From the NCBI RefSeq assembly GCF_001039355.2, contig NW_019775459.1:312363-376362 (forward strand): a DNA stretch of 64,000 bases, in the 5' to 3' direction. This document shows, in pieces, positions 37,385 to 49,400 of this stretch (its first letter is position 1; every line of letters begins with the position of its first letter). A program made the translations under genes and the position numbers. Source of the stretch: Lingula anatina. Lineage: Eukaryota; Brachiopoda; Lingulata; Lingulida; Lingulidae. The notes under the pieces are model-generated. The model saw only the letters and a list, made by a program, of their open reading frames with translations, was not told the origin of the DNA and searched no databases.

Positions 37385-38583
37385 CTTAAGAAGAAAATTG
37401 ATTTTCACTCAAGTAACATGTCATAAACAAACGCTTTTTCAACATACGCTATTTACATTTATTAATCGGTATACATGTGGTGATATGATAATCATTTATT
37501 CAACCAATAAACATATGAAAAAATCGAACAGCATTTTTTCTTGAGAGATAGAGAAGAGTCTTTGTTTTTCTTTATATGCACCCTTCTCCGTGTTGTCTTT
37601 TTAAAAAGTTTAGCTTTCATAATATGAACTCCAACTCTTTATAACAACGCTTTCAATACAAAGCGGTGTTTTTATAGTTTATATCGTCTGGCATATATCT
37701 TCTATAATTGCTTTAGTGTGTAAGGAACAGGATCATTAACACTTATCCAATTGCCCGGCTTTGACCCTTATTCAATTGTAGCTCATGTTCGTGTCTTTCG
37801 TTTTTGTGACTGGCCAAGGATTACAGACAATTTTAAAATTTTAAGTTAAATCTATCTTGGCAAACTCAATTCATACCAGGTAATTCTGAGCAGAACAGTT
37901 TAAAAATCAGTTCTGGTGACGGGCTGATTCATTTTGCACTCTCGTGTCTTTAAGGCATTTTTAACAAACTTATTCATAAATTCTATTTGGTGCGTTGACG
38001 GACTCCGGTCCACGGTGACCAAGGCGGTGTTTTGGGACCAACCGTCACGAGTTTGCTCTCTTGACAGTGAACACTGACTGCGCATGCATCCTTTCTTGTA
38101 AAGGTTTTGGCCCTTTTGTAGAACGTTGCCGTAGATATCTTCATCGAATAGGGTTTCTTCAGGTGTATTCTTCTCTCCAAATATGATTATCAACACCATT
38201 GCTGGAAAACATGAATATATAATGGATTTACATTTTTATAAAAGATGAAAATCTACATTGCTGCTGAATTTTAATATATCTTAAAATATGAAAGCAGCGG
38301 AATATTTAACATAACAACCCTTTATACCCACCTTGGCTTAATCCCGCCTCTGTTATTAGTGTTGCAAAGACCATCATCTAAATACATATGTCTGATGTTC
38401 TGCGGTAGACAACAGATCACAAGCCGACACTCTGGTGGTAACTTGTGACCCCCCTTAACATGGACGATCTCTGGATCTTTCTTAACATAGCCCTGAGTTT
38501 GTCAGCTGTCTCAAACTCAAAACACCGACGAATGTTCTCTTTAAGTTTTTTTCGGGATGGGGAATAGCCATCAAATTTTCCAC
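37385..38583 (-). repeat. Right arm of the inner inverted duplication (C tail)
   Basis: Reverse-complement counterpart of 31122-32300, carrying the core exons of paralogue C and its 3' flank. The roughly 5.1 kb between the arms holds the GTPase gene and its decayed copy. Confidence 0.75.
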
Positions 38584-39187
38584 CTGTAAAAGCAATTGAC
38601 CCATTTCAAATTTTTATCTGCAATACATGTACATGTAATGCATGTCGTAATCGATAGATGCTAGTGTTAAATTGAGGTAAAACGATGAATGTGCGAAAAG
38701 CGAATAAGAGACTACAGGTATCGCATTGCACTGGCAAATCTTGTGTTTATTTATTGTATTTAAAAACCAACAGTAATGGTAGACAGTCCAATCATTACAC
38801 ATGGTCTCCTGTTGACTGGAGTACTGAAATGGTGCCATAATGTAGCCAGCCTCTGTCGGACCACAGGAAATATAATGTGTAAAGAATATAAAAACAGCCA
38901 TTGGGCTTTTCACATTATACCTAGACAATAGTATTACAAACACTGCCAGTGCAAGGGCACTGACACTGCAACAATGATATTCATGTAAGATGCAGTAGTG
39001 TGAAAAACCTTCCTGTAAAGACTGCATTTGACCTGTAGGTTTTTTTTTAATTTAAATTTTGATTTTATTTTTTATAAATGAATGTAAGTTATAACACCCT
39101 TATACAATTTCATACTTCAACGATAACTTACAGTCGTGTTAACAGGAATTATCCCCCAATGTTGAAGTTTTTGTGTTAGCCATTTAT
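37900..39187 (-). pseudogene. Paralogue C of the unrecognised family, 5'-truncated and frame-broken
   Basis: Read leftward: an exon at 39187-39132 ('HWGIIPVNTT') of the same 56-nt length as the A exon; a core exon at 38583-38332 that is 252 nt instead of 265 and has a 1-nt loss after 'FVGVLS' plus further small deletions, which destroy the frame; and a last exon 38201-37900 that is fully open ('AMVLIIIFGEKNTPEETL', 'ALVTVD'). No first exon or promoter block is found; similarity to the other copies ends near 39300 where an interspersed repeat begins. The middle exon resembles A, the last exon and 3' flank resemble B. Probably a pseudogene, though the last exon could still be expressed alone. 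Confidence 0.7.
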
Positions 39188-39299
39188 CTGAAATATTGGA
39201 TTTATAATATCATTATTTATAAATTTTCTTTTCGATGAAAATACAAACTAAAACTGTTCGTAGATGCATGTATGCAAACTACACGATTGTATTGGTGAT

Positions 39300-39650
39300 A
39301 ATCATTTAAGGATATTGTTAGCTTTTACCAACTCCTAATATATTGTCTTACATGCATTAATTTCGATAACAAATATGTTTTTAGTGTTCACTACCTTAAT
39401 TAACTAACATTTACACGCATTTCATCTTACGGGTGACGTCACAATTGCCGTATTTGGGTAAAAATTGAAAAACTGCTTTCTCAAATTACCCCTTTACCTT
39501 TTAACATCAATTAAGTACTCTAAAACTATTTTGTCGAGTTTTCTTAAAGGCCTGTGCTCAGATTTTATCGTTGATAACGCAAATTAATGCCTTTCTTTAA
39601 ACAAAATATGTAATTAGGACATGATAACTCCATAGAAAAGCATTTGAAAT
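39300..39650 (+). repeat. Interspersed repeat, copy 1
   Basis: Matches the reverse complement of about 59160-59535. Shared landmarks: 'cttacgggtgacg' (39428), 'aaggatattgt' (39309) and 'gataactccatag' (39624). No open frame; probably a short non-autonomous element. Confidence 0.65.
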
Positions 39651-40325
39651 AAAATGAAGGCACGGAAATTTATAAAGAAAGAAACACGTGTTTTCTTTAA
39701 TTCAAGCATTCGTTTCTTTTGTGTGTACGTCACTTGTTCTCTTTGTCATATTCTGATCAGCTGATTTCTGCCAGGAATGCAAGAACACGGGTCTATCTAT
39801 GTCTTTTCTGCTTTTCCATGCCGAAGGTGAATCACCGCAAACAGCACTACAGTAAAAGAGAGTGGGGTCGAAGTAAATACCCAGGATTTTCACACGTGGA
39901 TGAGGTTTCACAACACCGGTACTTACTGGCCAATGTATAGCTCTACAAGTCTACGAACTAAATGAATGGAACTGTCTTATATACTTATGCCCTAGCCACT
40001 TAAACATATTCGGCCGATTTCATAAAGGAGGTTTAAGTAAACCTAGTTTAAGGCTAAAACCTAGTCTAGCAAAACCTGGTCTAACTCAAGACCTAAATTG
40101 CATTTCACTAACAGTGTAGGAAAGCCAGAAAACCAGGTTTAGCTAAACCGGTTTTAACTTGTCCTTTACCTCCTCTTGAATGTAACAGGATTACATAGAC
40201 AAAGAAATCACTGAACTGTGTCAATCAGATAGGCGTAAATGAACAGATGACACACACTAGCGTTGAAGCAGATAAGCTGTGTAGCTCATATGAGAAAAAA
40301 CTTTGGAAGTAAAGAGCACGTGAAA

Positions 40326-40425
40326 ATGAGCCGAAAGAGAGCGGAGAATTTTTCTGCTGAAGAGAAGAGATACATCTCAGAACTAATAAAGGAGAAGTCC
40401 AACATCACTGAATCAAAGAAAGCTC
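40326..40425 (+). pseudogene. Myb/SANT-like DNA-binding protein fragment of the Harbinger element
   Basis: Encodes 'ENFSAEEKRYISELIKEK' shortly after an ATG at 40326, the start of the Myb/SANT-like domain found in the accessory protein of Harbinger transposons. The frame then leaves the family and ends at 40487. Truncated. Confidence 0.7.
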
Positions 40426-40504
40426 CGGTGAAATGCTGCGATTTCTCAATGTATAGGGTGCTAATCGATCCTCTATCAGTGCTATGACCTCACGTGCTAT
40501 TTTT

Positions 40505-40626
40505 TTAGATTCTGAACCTGATTTTGAAATCTTGTTCATCATAGAAATCAAAATAATTAACCCTGGCTCGAAAAATGCGTCGGCGACGCTCTGGGCGTCT
40601 TCTTGCGTCCAAATTGTTAAGTGCTC
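40505..40626 (-). pseudogene. Harbinger transposase N-terminal fragment
   Basis: The minus strand reads 'RIFRARVNYFDFYDEQDF' then 'KIRFR' and a stop at 40505. This matches the conserved N-terminal region of PIF/Harbinger transposases (Arg-rich stretch, R-x-N-x-F, D-E-x-F, R-F-R). The DDE nuclease domain is absent; an internal deletion joins this fragment to the Myb-like fragment on the other strand. Confidence 0.7.
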
Positions 40627-40669
40627 GAATATCACGCAAGTCTACGTCAGCCATCTTTTTTCCGGGGGT

Positions 40670-40940
40670 CATGCCGATACTCCCCCGCACCGTTACTCCC
40701 CCGCACCGATACTCCCCCGCACCGTTACACCCCCGCACCGATACTCCCCCTTAGTAAATTTTTGCATTATGCACATCGATACGACCCCACACTGATAGAT
40801 CCCCGCATCGATAAACCCCCTGTAAAATTGCCGTTATACGCGCACCGTTACTCCCCCGCGCCGATACTCCCCCGCGTTGTTGTTTCCCGCACCGTTACTC
40901 CCCGCACCGACATTCCCCCGCATCATTACTCCCCCTATGC
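40670..40940 (+). repeat. Short tandem array, 'cgcaccgatactcccc'-type unit
   Basis: Many copies of a roughly 16-17 bp unit alternating 'gatactcccccgcacc' and 'gttactcccccgcacc' forms. The reverse complement of the same unit forms a second array at 41990-42215. Confidence 0.9.
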
Positions 40941-41989
40941 AATTTTGACGAAACTGAGGATCGAGCAACACAGTCAACCCTCCATTTAATTATACAGGTT
41001 AGGGTCAGTCTAGGTAAGTGGATCAAAATCTACGACCCGTTTAAGTCCAAATTTTGCGGAGAATCTCATGTACCACGCAAGTCCTTTATGCGAAATTTCG
41101 AGTTCGCACGTATGTAAGCAAGTACGGAGGATATTGAACATTTCCAATAGATTCTACGAATAATCTGCGAACAGCGAGGCCGCAAGCGTAATTTGATCCC
41201 TTTCTAAGGAGTTTGCGATTGGTTTGCAAGTGAGACTTGTCTGGTCCAAGATGCACGCCGCAAGAAATGAAAGAGAAAGAGCCCTTTGCGTGTTGAGTAC
41301 GGCGCACGGCCTCACATCTATAACGAACAAAATCGAAAACACGACGGGACTGCGAGTATAAAAGGCGTGCTCACGACGCATGCTCGTGTCTCGACAATTT
41401 CGTTGTGCAACAATTTTCAAAAATTTTGAATTTTGCTCAATTCAGATTCTAATCTAATTCAGATTCAAAAGACAAGGGAAAGAAGCTTAAAGAGCAGAAA
41501 AGAAGGTTGGAGGAAAAAGACAGAAAACGAAGCGCTTTAGCACTTCTTTAATTTTTTATTACTTAATAATTTTACGAATTCATCGTTGCCTGAAAAAAAA
41601 AAGACATAGCTGCGTTATCTTAGATTAAAACTAACTTTGCCTTAAGTTAATAAAAATAAATAAATAAATAAATAAAAGGCCCTACAAGATATATATACAG
41701 TAACTACTGAGTACAGTAGGAGAACGAAATTAATTTTGCAAAAACATTTCTCAAAAATCACAAGGAATAGTCTAGAAGAGCTGTAGACCTACGTACTGTC
41801 AAACTGCACACTAAGTCTGAGATCGACTTCGTGTAACGTTCTTTATTTTTCCCAATATATTTCGAATAAAATTAGTCAATTCTGGGTCCCAAGAGGGTGG
41901 TGCATCTTGAAAAAAAAAGCATTATAGAAAGTGTTGTAAATTACGAATGGGGTTTACAAAGCCAAGGGAATCTATGCCTTGGGGGAGTA

Positions 41990-42215
41990 GTGTTTTTGCG
42001 GAGTATCGGTACGCGGGAGTATCAGTGCGGGGGAGTATCGGTGCGGGGATGTAAAGAAGCGGGGGAGTATCGGTGCAGGGATGTAAAGAAGCGGGGGAGT
42101 ATCGGTGCAGGGATGTAAAGAAGCGGGGGAGTATCGGTGCAGGGATGTAAAGAAGCGGGGGAGTATCGGTGCGGGGATGTAAAGAAGTGGAGGAGTATCG
42201 GTGCGGGGGAGTATA
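41990..42215 (-). repeat. Short tandem array, inverted relative to 40670-40940
   Basis: Repeats of 'gcgggggagtatcggtgc' plus 'agggatgtaaagaa', about 32 bp per unit. The long open frames across it on both strands come from repeat periodicity and are not genes. Confidence 0.9.
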
Positions 42216-42545
42216 GGTACGTTTTTCCAAGCTACAGAGTTAAACCTGGGTCTGACCAGGTTTATTTTTAGACTTGGTCCGAGTCCATAATCCGGGTATC
42301 AAAAACTTAGACCTCAATTATGAAACACAAACCTGTCTAGACCAGGTTTAGAATGATGTTAAGCCAGGTTTTACTAGACCACTGGTCCAATACTAAAACC
42401 TCCTTTATGAAATGCAGGCAATCCCTAAACCTGGTGTAAACTCACTTTAGACTAGGTTTAACTTTAAACCTCCTTTATGAAATCGGCCGATATAGACCGA
42501 AGAAGGTTTTAAAAAAGAACTGAAAACTAATATATTTGTTGTAGG

Positions 42546-44689
42546 TACGCAGACACGTGGTATGTCTCTTCGTGAACTGTCCAGTACGGTCTGAGTAGTG
42601 TTAATATCATGTGACTGGTCACTCGAGTAGTGTTATCAAACAGAAGGTGATGAGGTAAATCAGATTTTAGAGTTGGGTCATTCGAAGGCTCTTTCGCTTT
42701 CCGTGATGCAAGCAGAGAATGTTCTCAGCGATTCGGGTCCACGCCTTGAGGTCGTGAACGGTCAGAAGGTAATTGCAGTAAGCTTAATGTGAGCGAAGCT
42801 TTTGACTTTCTAAAAACTATAGTTTAGGACCAGTTCGGATATATTTTTTTGAGCAAAAAATATTTTTCCTTTGAATCTTTTGAGAAAAAGATTAAAGCTT
42901 TCCCGTGACACAAAATTGAAGGGGAAGGAAACAAAGTCGCATATAACTTCAACCTAGTACTGGAAGCTTAGAAACGCTAGAGTCAAGAGCGTACGAAAAC
43001 AAAGATTCAAAATCTATACAGATTATTACGAGCCTAAAGGAGAAATTGCACCAACGTAATAAATACATTCGAATCACTGGCTCCTGTCCAGACGGTCGGC
43101 GAACTTAAAGAGTACCAGATTCCGATTACGCTGATGATTCCGGCGATGATCGAAGGACGAGAGCAATCGAAAACAGGTCGAGATAAGGCAAATTTTAGAG
43201 ATGGGTCATTCGAAGGCATATTCGCTTTCCGTGATGCAAGCAGAGAATGTTTATAATTCCCTCCCACATTAAAATTTAAAATAAATAGCAATCTGAAAGA
43301 AAAATTTTGCATTATAATTAAATGGTGATAGGAATTTTGGACTAAGAGATTAGTTAAATACTGATTAGTGATATTTTCTGTCAATTAATGTAGAATCTGA
43401 TAATATGATTAAAAATACTTAATTAATTCTTGACCTTGCTCCGGGCAGTTTCACACTTGTGCCAAGTGCTTTTTTGGACTCCATTGTACAGCGGTAAAAG
43501 TTCTTCAATTGCCATGAAGGTTTTAAATCAGACTCTGTATGGAGCTGCTATCTGCTGGTGCTATCGGCAACGAATTAGTTTGACTTTGTTTCTGAGGGAA
43601 TCTACCGTCTAAAATAACTATTTCTGAAAATATGTGCGTTTTGCTGAGGGTAGGCTAGGCAATACACGGCCAATTTCTTAGTACATGCGTACAACAGAAT
43701 AATGATAATAATAATAATAATAATAATAAACAGCTATATTTGGTCAGGAGTTGCTTGAAGCATAGCACAACGTTGCTGTCTATCGGCATCAGTCCGTTAG
43801 TTTGTCAATTATCACGAATTACCCACGAATCGCGAACCCATTCATTTTCCTATGGCAATCTTCTAACTCATTAAAAGTGCACGCAGTGGGCTAAGCGTGA
43901 CGTCATGCAGTGCATTTCTGGGGATGGTGACTAGCAAAGGTCTTCAGGCCCATGAAATTTCAAAGTCATGCACAACTCGAAAATGCCAAAATGTAGACAG
44001 GACAGCACTGTTCTGAAATGTTTTTATTTTCCATGTTTAACAATTTTTAAAATAAAACAAAAATAACAGTTTACTGCCATTTTTATGTGATTAGCTGGGG
44101 GGATTGGTGAGATGGGAAGAAGCATCAATAGAGCAGTGTTAAATGTCCAATTTCTTCCATTCTGAGATTCTGAACATAGTGAATGATTGAATCTAACAAA
44201 CTGCAATGATATGAGTTTATTTCCAGTTTTGACACTTTATTACGCAATACACGATAGCAAGTTTACCATCATTTTTACAAAATCAACTAACAATGTTGTA
44301 AAGATGCAGGAAAAGTCAAACAAACGTTTTTTTTATGTTTCTGTTAACATTCTTAAGATTTGAATTTGAGGACATGTGAAAAAGCGGCGCGGCTTCTGAA
44401 GCAGTGGCCTGATCATGCTAATTTTCAAACTCAACCTGCATTTAAGTAAGATTGAGCACTCCTGTGAAATTAATTACAATCGGCCAATCTGTTTTTCATA
44501 TATTGCGTTTACAGTGTTGCATAAAAAAAAAGAAAAAAAAATTCAGCATCACTACTAAAATAGTTGCCCGTTCATGCCAATTTTTTTAAACTTAACTGCG
44601 TTTGATTAAGATTGATTACTACTATGAGTTTTATGACAACAGGCTTATCGGTTTTCTTTGACATATGTTTACAGTGTTGCATATATGAT

Positions 44690-44735
<46 letters not shown>

Positions 44736-46340
44736 GCATAACTTATACAATAATGGCCCGATCTTGCTGATTTTCGAACGTGACCTGCGTTTTATGAATA
44801 TTCATCAGCTCTGTAAATATAGGGCCGGGGGGTGGAACTGACCTCCACTTGTTGTGTTTTGCAAGGAAAGTGCACGGCACCGACGGCGACGGCGACGACA
44901 GACTGTACAGAGTTCAAGCTTTTGAGTGTTTTGTTTCATATTAAACTGTTTCAATTTTTCAGTTCGGATCCTGGTTCTAAAGGACAGCAGAAGATAAAGC
45001 AAGATGGAGTTTTCTTGAAAAAAAAAAAAAAAAAACTATACTGAAGAACTGATCGTTATAATTACTACTTTGTCTTTTTTAAAAACGATTTTTGTTTTAT
45101 AGTTGTTAGATTTCGTTGTTTTGTTCAAAATTTGTTCAGATTTAATAATAGTAATAGTAATAATAATAGCAAGAATATATGGTATTCAATTTTCACCAAT
45201 GACTGTCTTTATTGTAATGCGTTCAACCGGAAATAAAGCACACGGAACGAAACGAGCGCTTCCATACCTAACACTGTGTCTGTGTTTATGCTATAAATAT
45301 TTTATGTTCGTTTGAGTGTAACGAATTAGAACATAACTCTTATAAAGTTTTAGAGCAGATTTGACTGGATTTTAACTTCTTGAACTTTTTTTTTCATTAT
45401 ATTTTAGTTATCTTATTTTAGTAATTTATTTTTGTAAAGTCAACTGAAATTTTTTAATGGCTTTTAAACTTTGAATAATTATATTGAATTATCACACATT
45501 TGTCACATAAATTACATAAGGAGAACGGCCCCTGTTGTTGTTATTGAGAACTACAGTAGCTTTGGTAAATATACATATATATTTGCTTCAGTTCATAGTG
45601 AAAAAACTTTATTGGCCACATTAACTAAATGAACATTTTTTTTTCTTTACAGTAAGGCTTGAACCGTAGAATAAGTTATATATATATATATATTCACGAT
45701 GCTTTTTTCATAAGCAATTTACATACATTGTTTAATCAGAACTTGTGCAAACATACACTACAGTAAGCAATAGTAATGTAAGCAATTGAAATTCAATATC
45801 GAGTAAAAACTGTAGGCCTAAAAGCAAGGTTTTGTTTAAATTTTGTCATTTACGTTGCGAATACATAAGATTTGAAGTACAGCTGTATTTGTGGAGACGT
45901 GTCTCAGTAGACCTGACGCTTTTTTTCATAGTCTTTTTTTTCTAATCTCTGCAAGGAATGCTAGTATTGAACCGCCTACTTTGCTACTTTTCTGTATCAT
46001 AAGTATATTACAAAATAATAAATAAATAAATAAATATATAAATAAAAACACCGCCCTCAGTTTTCTTTCTTCAGTGAGCATGATCAAACATACTGATTTA
46101 CAAAAACTAAAATAATGATAAAAATAATGATATATTTTTCTTGTAACTCGTATTTTTTTTGTTAGTATGACACAATTCTATTATGATAGATTTATAACCT
46201 GATAATTGTTTTTTTTTTTTTCAATTAATGCCTGATCTTTGTATACATTCCTGGTTAATATTAATATTTTTAATCCGGAATATTCATCTCCCAGTTGAAA
46301 AAAAAACAATTACAGTGGCAGCACGTGGGGTAACGAGTTG
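42546..46340. other. No supported gene; scattered repeats
   Basis: Contains a direct repeat ('gggtcattcgaaggc' to 'gcagagaatgtt') at about 42675-42721 and 43203-43250, an AAT-type microsatellite near 43700-43727, the tandem repeat at 44395-44810 and an A tract near 44698-44731. Short open frames lack support. Confidence 0.5.
44395..44810. repeat. Degenerate tandem repeat, about 165-190 bp unit
   Basis: Related lines start at about 44402 ('gtggcctgatcatgct'), 44567 ('ttgcccgttcatgcc') and 44752 ('tggcccgatcttgctg'), each followed by an 'aact...ctgcgttt'-like phrase. The first two units end in A-rich tracts. Confidence 0.7.
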
Positions 46341-46346
46341 TTTATT
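46341..46346 (-). terminator. Candidate poly(A) signal of paralogue D
   Basis: TTTATT on +, AATAAA on the minus strand, about 97 nt after the stop of paralogue D. Confidence 0.4.
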
Positions 46347-46442
46347 TATGTCTTCATATTGGTCAGTAGATTATAGATGATATATTACTGTTTATTTGCC
46401 TGTCTTCTCTTTTCAGACTTATGTCGCTTCACGTAACGCTGG

Positions 46443-49400
46443 CTAAAAAGTTTGAAAACAGTGTTGGTGATCTACAAAATCATCTGACTTCTTAGTCTCA
46501 ATAAAGGCACGTTCCACAAATTTGTTCATGTACTTAAGTTGGAACTTCGTTGGATGGTCGTCCACTGTGACCAAGGCGATGTTTTCTGACAAACCGTCAA
46601 GAGATCCATTCCCTCTGTTCCCTGTTGTATCGGGGTTGTCTTGGTAAGGGTTGTCCAACGGCGACGTCTGAATTCGTCCTTCCATGTATAGCTTGCGGCC
46701 CTGTTGTAGAACCTTGCCGTAGATGTCTTCCTCGTGCAGGGTTTCCTCTGGTGTCTCCTTTTCTCCAAATATTATTATCAACACCATTGCTGGAATGAAT
46801 AAACATGCAATACATACTTCATAAGAGAAAATGCTAAATATAACACAATCGCTTTAATATTCTAACAAATGTTTTGAAATGATTCCATCATTAATATCCC
46901 TTTGCTCGGTCTTCTCATCGCGAGAACAGAGGAATACTCAGCAAAACCACCCACCTTGTAAGGATCCAGCGTCTGTTATAAGTTTAGTGAAAACCGTGTT
47001 ACTATTAAAGTACATTTGTCTGATGTTCTTTGGTAGACAACAGATTACAAGCCGGCACTCTGCTTTTAACTTGTGACCCCTGATGAGAGTGACTATCTCT
47101 GGGCAGAATTCCCTTCTGAACATAGCCTGGAATTTGTCAGCTGTCTCAGAACTCAAAACACCGACGAATGTTCTCTGTATGTTTTCGTCAGGATGAGGAA
47201 TAGCCATCAAGTCTTTCTCCTGTAAATTTTGAACACATTCATAGATATATTTTCTGAAGTCACACATATCTTTAACCATATTTGCTTGTGCAAAATTCCG
47301 ATTAGGTGCAGTGGTGCCAAAAAATAATAATAATGATAAATAATAATAATAAACATTTAAAAAAAAATGCAACACAGCTTCACTGTGGCGTTTGTAATTT
47401 TTGATTAGTTATCGAATGCACACTAGTATAAGTTCATGCTTACTTGAAAACTTACAGGTAAAGTGGGTGGCTTCCACCACTTACTCAAATTCGCTGAAAT
47501 ACAGTAATCTAATGTTATTATTTAATTACCTTAAATTTTCCGATGAAAATATAAACAATAAACTATCCTAATAAGCAATACACGTCATTGCAAAAAATTA
47601 CAGGTGATATTCGTTTAAAAACCAGCATTATTTAAATGATAGAATGCACGCTGCAGCAATATTTTCTTACATTAGAATACGTACACTTACTCAAACAGCA
47701 ACCCCTATCCTGCGGTGTTTTGGGAGGCTCTTCCGCTACTGCAGATGTTTTCGCCTTAAATATATTAAAACAGCCAGTAAGTATAGTGTAGAAATAAGTT
47801 ATCAAGATATCCCAGGAGCTCAGGGTGGTACATGTATCTGTGGACGTGGTTGATGCTGCGCTCTTGTAATATCAATGTATTTCATAGCATTGTCTAGGTA
47901 TATGTAATGTAAAATAATGTCTGTTTCATACAATAGGTAAAAAAAGGCCTGTCCTGACTACCGAAGTAAAATATCCTTCTTTTAGACTTGATTGTATGGT
48001 TTATATATACGATATGGAAATACATGTAATAGCCCGCATCTACATGTAGTATAAGTGCGAGTGTGAAGGATTAGGGAGAGAACAGGAGGGACGGTCATTG
48101 GACACTTTATGTCTCCTTGATCTAAGCTGATGTAAGAATTAGGATATGCCCTCGTTAGGAATGTAACAAACTCAAGTGTGATGTTTGAAATTTGGCAGAT
48201 GATGGCCGCTTTTATTGGAAGTCGCATTAATAAGAAGAAATAAACCGTATTACTGATAAACATTGAATAATGTTGATAGATGATATAAACTTAGTGTGCG
48301 CCAGAAGTATCTACATTTAAATTATAATTCCAGACAAATAGTGCACACATTTCAAATTGTGGGGTTGCAAAGAGGCCAACCGTAAGCCAAAACTGAGTAA
48401 GCCAAAAAATTGTGTAAGCCAAATCATGTGTCAGCTTAAGATTGTTTAGGCAAAAATTGTGTAAGCCAAAAATTGTGTAAGCCAAAACTGAAGCCGAAAG
48501 GTAAGCCAAAACTGTAAGCCAAAATTGTAAGCCAATTACATCAAAGATCGGCTAAGGCTGACGATGTGATTCAAACACATTTGATGGACTCCAGTTCTCT
48601 GCCAGCTGTTATAAAATTGGCCGAAGATTTTGGTCTCATTTTGTAACAGCTAGAAATGCCTACGATATACAATGCATCCTTCCACATCCTCCTTACAAAT
48701 AAAATACAATACAAAAGAAAACGACAAATAAATAAATGAAATAAAATAATTAAAAAGCATTTTTACATTCTGTGCACTGGATCAAAACACGGTAACGGGA
48801 CACATGGTCATATTGGCCTTAGTCCGATATAAGGTTTATTTTTTTCCAAGTTTTTATCATCGAAATATGTTAATTAATCAGAAGTAATAGTTTAACAATA
48901 GAAAACTGCCATCTATCACTTATTTTGAGTAAAAAATTATTTAGCACTAGGAGTGGTGTATCACGTCAGAGATATTTGACTTCGAAAAGTGTTCATACTT
49001 TCCACACCTGATAAGTTGTCTCAATGAAACATAAAATCCTCTTTCAAATAATGATAAGTAATAATTGTACAGACTTGACCTTCAATATGGAATATTTTTT
49101 CCAAATCATTTTTTTTCAGTTTTTTTTTCCTATTTTGCTGACTGATAAATGAAAATAAGGATTAAAACCGTGTTCTAATAACTTTTAATTATCTCCAATT
49201 CAGTTAATTGGAAACGACACAATTGACCGCACACTTCTGCATTCACATATCTTATATGAGATTGGAGTTTTTGAAAAAAAAAACGCATTTCTACCTCGAA
49301 ACTGAAATATTCCATATTAAATGTCAAGTCTGTATCTAAAAATAACAAAATTAAAACAATTTACAGTGAATTTATTGCCACATTTTAGCATTTATCTATG

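Larger units (their letters stand above)
40011..42490. mobile_element. Non-autonomous PIF/Harbinger-type DNA transposon (2,480 bp)
   Basis: The ends are inverted copies: 'tcggccgatttcataaagga' at 40011 and its reverse complement at 42490, continuing with smaller differences through subterminal 'aaacctag/aaacctgg' words. TAT flanks both sides (40008-40010, 42491-42493), a 3-bp target duplication. Inside are the N-terminal parts of a Myb/SANT-like protein (+) and a Harbinger transposase (-), pointing at each other, and two inverted short-repeat arrays. The catalytic part is missing, so it would need a helper. Confidence 0.8.
39935..42545 (+). mobile_element. LINE ORF2 C-terminal remnant, interrupted by a Harbinger element
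   Basis: 39957-40010 encodes 'WNCLIYLC' and 42494-42540 encodes 'EEGFKKELKTNIF'. Together they fit the usual last residues of CR1/L2-like reverse-transcriptase proteins (W-N-x-L-P ... F-K-x-x-L-K-x-x-L-F), with one stop. The two halves lie on either side of the element at 40011-42490. A similar LINE tail occurs at 62930. Confidence 0.6.

Noticed and set aside
40670-42215. CRISPR-like short repeats
   Set aside because: Units are contiguous without unique spacers and lie inside a eukaryotic transposon.
40505-42230. Long Pro/Thr/Arg-rich frames on both strands in the 'actcccccgcacc' arrays
   Set aside because: Repeat periodicity keeps several frames open. Only the short Harbinger transposase and Myb-like segments have family support.
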